From positions 166,973-187,724 of the forward strand of contig CAMPET010000120.1 in assembly GCA_946803715.1 (NCBI GenBank): a stretch of DNA of 20,752 nucleotides, written 5' to 3'. A program made the translations under genes and the position numbers. This stretch comes from Beroe ovata. Taxonomy: Eukaryota; Ctenophora; Nuda; Beroida; Beroidae. Positions 1-9,900 of this stretch are shown here, piece after piece. Below the pieces are notes generated by a model. That model did no database searches. It was not told the DNA's origin and saw only the letters and a list, made by a program, of their open reading frames with translations. Each line of letters begins with the position of its first letter. Position 1 is the first letter of the stretch.

Positions 1-688
1 TCACCCCTCCTCCCCCCTCCCAGACTCTGCTCCCCCTTCTCCTCACCCTTGATTCCTGGCTGGGGGAGGGAGCTGCTTTTTACAAGGTCAACTCACGCGG
101 CCATCCCACGCTACTTGTACGTGATATCCACAAATTAACACGGAGTATCACGTTGAGTACGGTTATCGAGGACAGATCAGCAGTCAATGATAGCGATCAC
201 TGGGAGAACTCGGTTTTGTTTGTTGGATCACCCTTTGCCGGAGTTTTTCGAATAGAGATAGAACACTGGGACAGTAATTAGTCAATTTCTGGGACTGGGA
301 GTAAAATCTATAAGTATAATTATAAATGAAATAAACTTAGAAGATAAGCTTAGAGTTAGAGTCTTTAAAAATGAAACTCTAAGTCTAAATTAGACTTGAA
401 ATTGCAAATGTAGTGAGGCGCCCGGAATTTTATCCGGGTAAATAATGCGATACTTCTGAAAAACTAATACTATATAAGGTCTAATTCTATGACTTTAGTG
501 TTTAATCGCTCAAGGCACCCTGATTCCTGAATGCGATAATGAAATTGAATGCCAATGCCATGCAGCTTAAAGTATAGACGCACCCGCCACCCTGGAATCC
601 TGGATCAGTGAAACTGAGTGAAAGTGAACGTTCACTTTCAGGTCACTTTCATTCACTAATCCGCCAGGATGGTTCATGAATCGGTGTT
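1..688. other. Intergenic, no gene seen
   Basis: No convincing coding exon is visible. The first 80 bases are a pyrimidine-rich tract followed by a G-rich run that could pair with it. A short hairpin (CCCGGA...TCCGGG) lies near 420-438. A perfect 20-base palindrome at 620-639 is listed separately. Confidence 0.5.
620..639. repeat. Perfect 20-base palindrome with IRF-like half sites
   Basis: The sequence GAAAGTGAAC is followed directly by its reverse complement GTTCACTTTC. Similar GAAAC/GAAAG half sites lie on both sides (608-657). The spacing resembles interferon-regulatory-factor type elements, but no gene start is identified nearby, so a regulatory role is inference only. Confidence 0.6.
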
Positions 689-955
689 CCCGCGCTGCGT
701 GTCGCGTGACCCAAATACTCTGCGCGCGCTGCGCTTCTACGTCTCCGTGGTATTCCCGCGCCGCGCTGCGTGACCAAAATACTCCGCGCGCGCTGTGCGT
801 CTCCGTGGTTTGGACTTTCTACGACTAAACGACTTTTCAGTTCCTGTTCGCTGAGTAGAACAGGGGCGCGCAACGTGTGCACACTCCGTGGTTCTACACT
901 TCTACGACTTTTCAGTTCACTGAGTAGAATTAAATTTAAACAGGGGCGCGCAACG
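689..955. repeat. GC-rich tandemly duplicated block
   Basis: Two pairs of diverged direct repeats are visible. The first (689-754 and 755-812) shares the run from CCCGCGC through AAATACTC to TCTCCGTGGT. The second (about 817-893 and 894-955) shares CTACGACTTTTCAGTT, GAGTAGAA and CAGGGGCGCGCAACG. The CpG and GCGC density is well above the flanks. Open frames here are by-products of the GC-rich repeats. Confidence 0.7.
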
Positions 956-1026
956 CGGTCGCGGTTCACCTTCAGGTGCACATGCAGATGCAGATTGCAG
1001 GTCACGCGTCACATTCACTCCAAGTG

Positions 1027-1167
1027 CTCAGGTGTTGTCGGGCGATGCCAGACCGCTGATGCAAGCCGCGAAGCGGCTTGCGTCAGCAAGCCTGTCTGAG
1101 AATAAGTTTGCGCCGCGCGCGAAACGAAATTCTCGACAGGGTCTATCATCGATCGACAACTCAGGTG
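1027..1167. mobile_element. Short non-autonomous DNA transposon, family A, with 8-base target duplication
   Basis: The element spans 1035-1159 (125 bases). Its ends are imperfect inverted repeats: TTGTCGGGCGATGCCAGACC on the left, and TTGTCGATCGATGATAGACC when the right end is read inward. The octamer CTCAGGTG occurs directly outside both ends (1027-1034 and 1160-1167), a perfect target-site duplication. Inside is a hairpin (AAGCCGCGAAGCGGCTT) and a GCGC-rich core. It encodes nothing. Reverse-complement relatives lie at 16768-17198. An 8-base duplication fits hAT, P or Merlin-type transposases, but the terminal TTGTCG does not let me choose. Confidence 0.88.
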
Positions 1168-1184
1168 GTGCTCAGTGCTGTACA

Positions 1185-1289
1185 CGGCAACATTGCCGGA
1201 TGTTATCTGTCCACTGTTCATGTTTCTTGCGCGCAAGAAACATGAAACAGTGGACACTCGGAGACAGATAACATCCGGCAACGGCAACA
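1185..1289. mobile_element. Short non-autonomous DNA transposon, family B, with 8-base target duplication
   Basis: The element spans 1193-1281 (89 bases) and is almost entirely a hairpin. The outer arms TTGCCGGATGTTATCTGTC match perfectly over 19 bases. The inner arms (CACTGTT, CATGTTTCTTGCGC) match with a small insertion on the right side. The octamer CGGCAACA flanks it on both sides (1185-1192 and 1282-1289). It carries no coding capacity. Its ends start TTGCCGG, close to the TTGTCGG end of family A, so the two families may use related transposases. Confidence 0.88.
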
Positions 1290-1396
1290 CGTTCGACTTT
1301 GAGTCTGACGTTTCGCGAATCGCGCGGCGCCCACGTTCACAATGATCGCCTGTCGCGTTGCATCAGATTCAGCGTGTCCGCACTGCACTTCAGCAC

Positions 1397-1560
1397 TTGT
1401 CGATCGATGATATTGATAGACCCTGTCGAGAATTTCGTTTCGCGCGCGCGGCGCAGATAAAATCTGCAACAAATCTGTCCACTGTTTCCTGCAAAAGGTC
1501 AAGCGCGCGCAAGAAACAGTGGACAGATACCATCTATGCATCAATCGATAATCATCGACA
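1397..1560. mobile_element. Composite or degenerate family A/B element
   Basis: The left part (TTGTCGATCGATGATA, then GACCCTGTCGAGAATTTCG) is a family A end. The centre carries a perfect 16-base inverted repeat (1473-1488 and 1513-1528: ATCTGTCCACTGTTTC and its complement) that matches the arms of family B. The right end (ATCATCGACA) only loosely mirrors the left. I see no clear target duplication, so this is either an old copy or a hybrid. Confidence 0.6.
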
Positions 1561-2315
1561 GGCAAGTCAGGGTTACGTTCATCGACCATCATTGATAAGT
1601 AGCATAGTTAAATGTCAAATAATGATTCATCGAACAACTTCCAAGATCTCTGAGAAACTATTTGCATCCAAAGATTAAAAGTTCTGGAAAACAGCAAATT
1701 GTTTTTGATGTCATCAGCTGTGATTTACACTGAATCATCTCTAATGCAATTCGTCCAAATCATAGAAAAACGAATTTCAAAATCTTTCGCATTAATAGAC
1801 AACATTTGTGCAGCTGTAAGTAAATCAATGAAGAGGATGAAGTACAAAGGTGATCTTTATCATCCTCAAAGTGTTATGGCCTGAAATATTTCATTGTAAT
1901 GTCATCTTGTTCATGGTGGATCACAATATGACATGTATGTATCACAAAATGATTCAGTAGTGGTTGTCTGAATGAACAGTAATTAGCAGAGTGTTCTACT
2001 AACCAATTCCATCTGAGTTCTAGTGCATCAGCAAGAACTTATGATGGCATTGATGAGATCTGAAAATCTGATTAATATGAAACTTCTAATATGTGTTCTG
2101 AGAATTTAATTTCTTAATCATTAAAGTGAATTGGTAACTAGGACCACATGATTGGATTTTTTGTAAGCTGAAAAGCTGCCCCTCAACAGCATTTCTGGCA
2201 AATGATGTACCTACATTACCTTCCCAACACCTGATTATTAGTTTGATTAGTACTACTTAACACTTTCAGAATGATCTCATTGAATCATAAAGATTCTATG
2301 GGAAAATTCATATAC
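1561..2315. other. AT-rich stretch without a supported gene
   Basis: The region lies downstream of the last readable exon of the minus-strand gene at 2316-3228 and could be its intron, since that gene is still open at 2316. A plus-strand open frame at 1699-1884 contains a good-looking donor (GCT followed by GTAAGT near 1815), but no partner exon was found. Confidence 0.4.
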
Positions 2316-3228
2316 CTGGTGTAATACATGTAGGCATAGCATTGTCTGAAGTCAGTACCCCACTATTGCAAGTCAGTTGTACAGCTGAAGGAGGTGCATA
2401 GAAACTGTAAACAGGACAGCTCACAGAGACAGTGGTCAAGTGTGTGACTGGTAAACTTGGATTATAAACCATTTCTTCTGTGCCAGGAAGTGTATCTTTG
2501 CAAACAGCTGTGGAAAACAGTTGTGTCAACAGTCATGATTGTAATTCGTAGTGGTGTAGTTGGGGTAGTTGAAAGTCTTGTTCCAATTCTTAAGTTTCCT
2601 GCATACCTGGCATGCGAATTGACGTCCGTGCTGCAAACATGATCAACAATTCCATTGAACCATGCATTACATATCTCAATGAACCAGCAATTAACTGAAC
2701 CTGAACATAGATTTCAATGAAAGATTGACTCACACGAAATTGACATGACAGATATTTGAGTTTTTTGTTAGCATAGTTAGAGCAAGCTGCAAGAATGCAG
2801 TACTTACATTAGATAAACATAGTAGCCCTTGGTTGTTGTTTAACCACTCTAAATGGCAGGCATCACCACACATTGAGGACTCAACCACTACTATGGGGCA
2901 CTTGAACTCTCTTGTTGAATCATCCTGAGGTTGACACTGTAGCTCCTGTGTCTCTGCAACTGTCACTGATCTGTCACCAGATCTGACCAGTGTAATTGAC
3001 TGATTATCTAGCATGCTTGTGTCCGGACATGTTTCTACCATCAGATAGACTGTATCCAATTCTGCGCCTGGGTTACATAAGCATAGTAGACTATGATACC
3101 AAAAGACAAGCACTATGACAAGCACTACTCGCCTGTAAATACTGTCACACTGTGACAGTGTCACAGTTGTACTTACAGCATTGATGGAGGCCGCTGAAAA
3201 TTGCTCCCAGTATCCAAACACAGAACAT
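2316..3228 (-). CDS. Secreted Cys-containing protein with sushi-like domain (5' exons, open at 3' end)
   Basis: Four exons chain in consistent phase on the minus strand: 3177-3228, 2808-3067, 2607-2694 and 2316-2507. The first encodes a signal peptide starting MFCVWILGAIFSGLHQC and ends in phase 1 at GTAAGT. The second encodes about 86 residues with Cys-rich spacing (ETCPDT, LQCQP, FKCP, SMCGDACHLEW, LLCL) and ends in phase 0 at GTAAGT. The third is 88 bases, phase 0 to 1, and has no cysteine. The fourth is a phase 1-1 exon with four cysteines in the order CKDTLPG, VSCPVY, LTCNSG, PTCITPG, which fits a degenerate sushi/CCP module; these are usually encoded by symmetrical 1-1 exons. The final donor is CAG followed by GTATAT, so coding continues leftward, but no further exon could be read. 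The specific function is unknown. The third exon is the least certain. Confidence 0.5.
3141..3166. repeat. Two overlapping palindromes in intron 1
   Basis: ACTGTCACACTGTGACAGT (3141-3159) and CTGTGACAGTGTCACAG (3150-3166) are each palindromic around one central base and share ten bases. They can form two mutually exclusive hairpins inside the 109-base first intron of the secreted-protein gene. Confidence 0.7.
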
Positions 3229-4649
3229 CTCGGGAATTGTTGCATTCTACAAAAGAATAGGTTATCATAGTCCATAGACATTGATCACTGATCACAGATC
3301 AGACTACCGTGCGCCACTTATCGCTATGGCCTTATCTTATGCAGTTGGACACTGCTATCAAAAGTCAGCATGCAAAAGGGAAATTGAGTAGGGAAGGACT
3401 GATCAAACCAAGCATATTACAACAGATGCAGATCATTTGGTGCCACGCATCCCCACATGGTGGTTTCCTGTATTTCAGTGTGTGAATAGACTGCGATGAA
3501 ATCACCATGTGAATTGTGTTTGAATTGACAAAAAAAGAGAGAGGGGGCAATTCTGCTGCATGAGTTTAAGAATAGGTACCCCTGTCCCCTATTCATGGTT
3601 ATGAGCCATTGGGTAATTGTTGTTGGATAATGGTTTGCACAAGCAGGGGAGGGAGGCTTTGTGACGTCATCCTTTTGTGAGCCCAGAAATTCAGCAGAGT
3701 CACCATTGTGAATCCATGTAATGTAGTATGTTAATATATGTATAATAACCGGTCCCTCCCTCTGCTATCAGGGGTTAATGGCGGTCAGAGGATATGAAGC
3801 AGAGTATTGAGTAGACGCTCGACGCCCCTTCATCATGAAATTATTGCAGCAGCTATTCCTAGTAGTGAATTCGAATGTTCTCCAACAAAATATAGTAGAT
3901 TGTAGTAGATTGTAGTACCTAATAGGTTTATATCTGTGACAAATTATAAGCAAACTTATCCTCTGCTCATTGATCTAAAATCTGCCGATTGATCTTAGCA
4001 ATGGTCAAAATCTCCCATCCCACAATAATTTATCATCAGCGACATATATTGTTATCATCGGCATTACGGTTGACTTATGCAGTCTCTGGTGATTTGGGAA
4101 TGACACCTAGCAGATAATTTGGGTGTATTGATGATTTGTTGACATTGATTGTTGTGGGCCTGAGTATGCCTCAATCACATGTAATGGCGTACCTGGAATT
4201 TAGTTTTCACTCAGTCAATTATTTTTCTTATCACTAAATGTATCACTCCATGGATGTGAACTATTGGAACGCGATTGGATAAGCTTCATCAATAGTATCA
4301 CTTTTTCATCAGAGTATGAAGTATTAACAATCGGTATTAGTGTTTGCCTCTCTCAACCATTGTATTCAGACTTATTCTATTCAAGTAGAAAACACAGAAC
4401 CTGAGTAGAAATAAAGCGTGATGAATTGCATATTTCAGTGAAGTTCCTATTTTTGAAGGTCCAGTAGAAATGAAACTAGGTTGTTTGATCAAGTTGTGCA
4501 AGAATAAAATGAAATGCTTTTCGTATCACTTGAAATACCCAAACTAAAGTCATGGGCAAGGTATAAAGTCAGTTGAAAATAGTTAAAATCACAGGATAAA
4601 ATCATAAGAAAAGCATAAAATCATTAAAATGGTTTAAATCAAAATAAAA
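3229..4649. other. Intergenic, no gene seen
   Basis: This AT-rich stretch lies between two minus-strand genes. It holds the presumed promoter of the secreted-protein gene (just right of 3228) and the 3' flank of the acidic membrane-protein gene (left of 4650). A full TGACGTCA site occurs at 3662-3669. Bases 4560-4660 repeat the motif AAAATCAT(T)AAAA. No AATAAA on the minus strand was found close to the stop at 4650. Confidence 0.5.
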
Positions 4650-5221
4650 TCATAAAACAACAATCTGGGTTGTTGCAGATAAAGAGTCTTCCTCTTCATT
4701 CTCCTCCTCCCAAATTGTCTCCAGGCGAGTGTAAGAGAACCCCTTCTCTTCCCTCCACCCGCCCTCCCATTCATCCCCTGGCTGGCTCGTCTCATCCCCA
4801 AGAGGAGGACTCTCCCAGCCATCCTCAACTTCTTCGGAAGAAGAATCCTCCCCTTCCTCCAACCACCAGGGTCTGCCCTCCTCCCAGTCTCCACCCTCGT
4901 CGTCGCTTGAGAAGACTTCGAAAGTTTCCTCAGGAGGAAACTCGCCATTGTCCGTGTCATCCCTCCCTTCTTCCGCCTTTCCAGAGAACCAGGAAAATTT
5001 TTCCTGAAGCAAAACTAGGGTCATGTTTCGTAACATGTCTGTAAGGCGCGGCAACATTTCATGTTAAATCGTCGCGCGCACGCGCGAATAAAATTATGAG
5101 AATGGAGATTTCATGTAGTAAGTACCTTGGCTCCGGTTAACTGTTTCCAGACATTGGAAATCACAATAGCTCCTAGCGTCGGAGCGATTGCAAAAGCCAG
5201 CTTTGCTTGAGCTGACAGCAT
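4650..5221 (-). CDS. Small membrane-anchored acidic protein (uncharacterised)
   Basis: Two exons are read: 5126-5221 (32 codons, phase 0, donor AAG then GTACTT) and 4650-5003 (117 codons plus stop, acceptor TTTTGCTTCAG). They are joined across a 122-base intron into a 149-residue protein. The first exon starts MLSAQAKLAFAIAPTLGAIV and forms one short membrane segment followed by VWKQLTGAK. The second exon starts EKFSWFSGK and then becomes extremely acidic, with clusters such as SSDDEGGDWEEG and EEGEDSSSEEVEDGWE, Trp spaced through them, and an EEENEEEDS run near the C terminus. The upstream flank (5230-5350) is CpG-rich, with a CACGTG box and an ETS-like CCGGAA, like a housekeeping promoter. 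The family is not recognised. A model using only the longer second frame (start at 5057) would lack the membrane segment. The GTAC donor is the weak point. Confidence 0.6.
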
Positions 5222-5748
5222 GTTCAAGAATTTCTTATCAACAGGAGTGAGAAAACGTGATGATATACGAAATGAACTGATTGCTTGATCGTGAATTTAC
5301 AATTTGAAACTTGTCGTCATGGAAACCGGAAAGTGCACGTGTTGCGCGCCGTGAGTTGGTCGCCCCACTGTTCACTGATCGGAATTAAAACTGAAATTCT
5401 GAATCTTTAATATTCGGATATTCTATCAACATACAATTACAACGACACAAGATCACGGTTCATCATCAGATGGGTCCATCACTAAATGGGATTCGTGGTT
5501 CGCTGAAATTCAATGGGTAAAACATGGGAGAATTTTCTTATGAAGTAATATCAGTTTTAAATAAGTTATCTCAGTGTTCACTGCATAATACCATTGTTTA
5601 GAGCACACTGAGGATAGAATGTAACACTCAAGATGTCATTTATATATCTAAGGTCTTAGTCAAACAAGTACTCTAAATACTTCAACTAACTAAAACTTCA
5701 ACTAAAAGTCTAGCCACCGAATCTAAAACTTCAACTATAGCCACAACC
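5222..5748. other. Intergenic between two minus-strand genes
   Basis: The right part is presumed 3' flank of the NPC1-domain gene, split from it by a transposon. It includes a short repeat of AACTTCAACTA (about 5679-5738). The left part is the promoter side of the acidic membrane-protein gene. A minus-strand ATTAAA (TTTAAT on plus, about 5406) is a possible but distant poly(A) signal. Confidence 0.4.
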
Positions 5749-6964
5749 GGGGGACACCAATGAGTAAGTGTACAGACAACATGGTGATAAACTGTATTTC
5801 GCCGTGTTCCAGGGAGACCACCCACCCCAAATTACAGTTACTCATATCTAATCCAATTATACTAACTGTTTTTCGACAAAATTTTTCGACACCACCCAAT
5901 TTTCTATGTTTTGGTCGATAATGAAAAGAAATTTGGTCACAAATAGTATTAGTAACTCGATTTCATTTTTGTGATTAAAAACATGTCAATACGCATGGTT
6001 TTGAACATTGTACCGGACGATTCTAAATAATTTAAAAATCATAATATGGGTATCTGAATATGTAATGTCACAACTTCTTATTCATGATTTACTTTTTTTC
6101 ACGTCACAAATTACTGCTTCTTGAGGCAGAACCGCACCTCTTCCATGAACATTGAACATGAGCACCTCCAGGCATTACAAGATGTTTTCGGCATTATGAC
6201 GATCTATAGCCGTCCTAATTAAGCAAAGTTTTTAAAAAGTGGTATTTCTGGTGACCAAAATATCACAGTTTGAAAAGAATCCTCTCGTAATATGACGAGA
6301 AAGAACTTAGTGAGAGCTTATGAGAGCATTGTGGTCGAACAGCACGTATCAGATCTTCATCAAATAAGTTAAGCAAATCGAGGCGAACATGAAACAAGCT
6401 TCGAAACAATACAAACCCAGTATTCGAAACAATCAACGCTGAACGACATATTCCTGCCGTATCGTCTGATATCTAAATCTGATATTCACAGGCAGAATGA
6501 TTCCCTTCATCATTTTATCTCCAGTTTGATAATTGATACCTTTCCATCTTTGCTGCTTTGTCACTTGGTACCTAATCACGATCACCCCGACCAGTGCTTA
6601 ATTGAGTTAATAATAAGAACATGTAGTAGATCAGTCTGGATCAGTCTGGATCAGTAAATGCCATGCACACCGTAGGTATTAAGGTGCTATGCTTGTTGAT
6701 GGGTGAGGACTAATCTTTTCGAATTCATATTCTGTGGTATTTTACGATTTTTACAAATTAATTTTGCGGTTTTTTCTACACTTACTCACAATTGGAGTAA
6801 CTGTAATTTTCATAAAGCTTGAGATACCACCCTTTTTCCCACAAATTTGCTATGAGTAACTGTAACGTGAGTAACTGTATTTGAAAATTTCGATACCCAC
6901 CCACCACGTGAGTAACTATGCATGTTGTCTGTACACTTACTCACTGGTGCCCCCCGCCACAACC
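5740..6964. mobile_element. 1.2-kb non-autonomous Mutator-like (MULE-type) element with 9-base target duplication
   Basis: The element spans 5749-6955 (1207 bases). The nonamer GCCACAACC flanks it exactly on both sides (5740-5748 and 6956-6964). The terminal inverted repeats begin GGGGGACACCAATGAGTAAG (left) and GGGGGGCACCAGTGAGTAAG (right, reverse-complemented) and match at 33 of 35 positions through ACAACATG. Just inside are repeated GAGTAACTGTA motifs (near 6796, 6853, 6868 and 6909, and inverted near 5832), which look like subterminal transposase-binding sites. No transposase frame is visible inside. A 9-base duplication with G-rich long ends fits Mutator-like elements; Merlin-type is the alternative. 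The insertion lies 9 bases past the stop codon of the NPC1-domain gene. Confidence 0.85.
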
Positions 6965-6973
6965 GTGATTACT

Positions 6974-9900
6974 CTAGCATTCAGAGCAAGAGTCCGATCC
7001 TTTATGCGTACACTTGACATGATTTGAGTCTGGAGAAGCGTGGCCACTCCCAATGATATAGTTTGTCTTCAACTTGGTCCATCTGTTGTCCCCTGAAAAG
7101 TGAGTCAGCAGGCATGTTACAGAACTGTTGAATTGCAGAATACTGATGTGATGTGGAATTGCAGGTGTGATGTAAAGGATGTTAATGTAAAGGGTGTGAT
7201 GTTAAGGGTGTGGTATTTACTTGTTTAGGGTGTGGGGGTATGGGTGCGATGTTACGGATGTGATGCTAAGGGTGTGATGCTAAGGGTGTGATGTTAAGGG
7301 TGTGGTGTTAAGGGTGAGATTTTAAGAGTGCCACGGAAAACAATGTGGCCTGTGGGAAAGGCACGCAAAAGACAAAAGTGGAGTTGGACTTTTCAATGAG
7401 TGCAAAGGTTGAGTGAAAAGGAAACCTGGCTAATGTATGGTCGGCTAGAGTCGGATTGCTGAAAAATTAATATACATATTTGGAATAATTGTTTATTGGA
7501 CACGATAATGATTGGTACGCATCAGTCGCGTTCCCAAGCAATTAATCAGAATATTGCATGTATGATATAATTGCATGTGTAGTTCATATAAGAAAAATGT
7601 CTGGATCATGCTATGAAATGAGTTTTCAATCAGTTCTTCGTGAAATATTGATAGGGGTTGCGCGTGACTTTTCTACGAGTGTCAAATTACTCATTTGATC
7701 ATCCAATTTGCAATTCTATTCCACTCTTGTACAAATTGCTCGCTAGCTGCTGCTAATATTTCAAGTGTTTATCCCTTGTAAAATGTTGCTTCTCATAGCT
7801 CTGGTAGCGGCCTCTCTGTGTTCTACCGTGACTTGGTTCATTCGACTTCTCCTACGTCATAGGTGAGTGGTGTCATAGTAGTCTCAGTGGTGAGTGGTGT
7901 CATAGTGGTCTCAGTGGTGTCATAGTAGTCTCAGTGGTGAGTGGTGTGATAGTGATCTCAGTGGCGAGTGGTGTCATAGTGGTCTCAGTGGCGAGTGGTG
8001 TCATAGGAGAGTCGTCTTAGTGGTGAGTCGTCTCATCCGCCTCAATAATGAGTGGTCTTAGTGATTGGTCATCAGAGAAGTCTACAATTGAGTCTGTAAT
8101 TGATTCTATAATTGAGTAGAAACCTAATTGCGTTGAAAACCCAATAGGATGACAGCACTCATCACCTCCTTAAAAGTTACCTCCTTTCCTTATTCCTAAC
8201 GAAAATCCAATCCTCAGGCAGTATTCTCACATTCCCGGACCACCGGTTACAAACTACATCATTGGAAATGCCAAGCAACTCCGAGCTGGTCTCGTTAAGC
8301 ACGGTAACATGGGTGACGTCATGTTGGAATTGATGAAGGAGTACGGTGATCTTCTGCTTGTCTGGCGCGGCACAAGCCCCATGGTCATCCTTGGACATCT
8401 GCCAGCAATTAGGGAGTACTTTACCAACCTCAAGATCTTCCGAAAACCGAAAGTTGGGATTTTCAAGTTAAACAAGATCGGGGGGACAAGTTTCATAGGG
8501 AATCACAGTATCTTGACGGATCCTGGTGGTCCGAATTGGGAGCATAAGAAACGAGTAATGGATCCTGGCTTCAGAGTGGCCACCCTGCAGGGGCATATCC
8601 CCAAGTTTTACCAGCTGGGAGAGCAGGTGGCGGCTGAGTTGATGGTGGAGCAGATGAGTGAGGGGGTTGTGGAGTTTGGGAGACTCATCACTCCGTACAC
8701 AATCAGAGCGATCAGCTCGGCGGGATTTGGGGTGCGGGATGAGGCAACCATGGAGAGTCTGTGTATTGGGAACATGGCCCTTGCTGATTTCTGGAAGAAA
8801 CAGATTGAAGAGACAAACCCACTCAAGAAAACAGCAATAGCTCGGATATTGAGACTGAATGGTACTTGGGAAGCAGAGAAAGATTTGAAAGAGATCAGGG
8901 GGATGGGAGAGCGTCTCATTCTATCTCGAGTGGAAGATCCGGAGTTTACCGGGACTAAAGATGCCCTTGATATGATTATTCTGGCTAATGAATGTGGAGG
9001 AGGAATTAATATGGAGAAGTGTGTCGATGACTTTGTCACTCTGTATGAAGCTGGGAACATAACCACAGCACGGACCATGTCGTTTTTTCTGGCAGAAGTG
9101 GTGCGGCATCCAGACATCCAGGACGCTCTGATCAGGGAGGTTGATGAGATTTGGGTGGGTAGGGGGATCTCTGGCAATTCGCCAGTTGAAGAGATAGTGC
9201 AGGCTCTCAAAGACATGGTGTATCTTGATGCTACTCTCTGTGAGACATTGCGACACAGGGGTCCAGTGTCTGGTGGCATGAGGGAGATTCAGCAGGATTT
9301 GGAGGTGCTGGGGTACAAACTCCCGGCCAAAACCCATGTTATGGTGAGTCAGCAGGCTATTCACCATCACCCCAAGTATTGGGAAAATCCAGAGACTTTC
9401 GACCCTACGAGATTCTTGGATAAGAAGAAAATAGTTCCATTCACATACCTGCCTTTCATTGCGGGACCTCGGAAATGTTTGGGTAAAAATTTTGCTCTCT
9501 TGGAAATGAAGGTTTTCCTCTCTATTTGGTTTAGTAGGTTTAGATTTGACAAGCACCCTGACTCAGATGACGAGGTTAAGGTGGAGCAGGCACTTTTGAT
9601 AAGATTGGTGGATAGCAGAGTGGTGGTGAAAATGAGGAAGTAATGGCGATTGATGGATGACGATTGATGGATGATGATTGATGAAGAAAAGAGATGACAG
9701 TGGGAATTATTGATGATGGATTGGGATGAAGCTCGGTGTTGACTGAATATCAGTACGAAGGTTTTGAGTATGAACCAATTTTTGGGAATCATGTTATGGA
9801 TTCTTATGTGGACTTATGAATGAACAATGGTGAATCTCAGAATGAACAAATTTTATTCTATTTTGCTTACGTATCGGTAATCAGTAATCACCGATTATCA

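Noticed and set aside
649-1678. Several plus- and minus-strand open frames of 79-124 codons
   Set aside because: They cross transposon boundaries, palindromes and GC-rich repeats, which avoid stops by composition.
1699-1884. Plus-strand frame with a CAG acceptor and GTAAGT donor around codons for FVQIIEKRISKSFALIDN
   Set aside because: It looks like an exon, but no second exon could be joined; kept only as a possibility.
2607-2694. Alternative frame giving a Cys- and Trp-rich segment (CWFIEICNAWFNG) resembling the second exon of the secreted-protein gene
   Set aside because: Its phase fits neither the upstream donors nor the downstream sushi-like exon, while the chosen frame fits both.
7863-8056. 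CRISPR-like array
   Set aside because: The units are contiguous without unique spacers, and the setting is a eukaryotic intron.
8608-9556. Long minus-strand open frames of 223 and 211 codons opposite the P450
   Set aside because: They mirror the coding constraint of the P450 on the other strand and show no domain, start or splice support.
7783-9643. P450 as a truncated or pseudogene copy starting at the Met at 8309
   Set aside because: A short upstream exon supplies the membrane anchor and the HIPGPP hinge in phase, and no motif is broken apart from the helix I acid.
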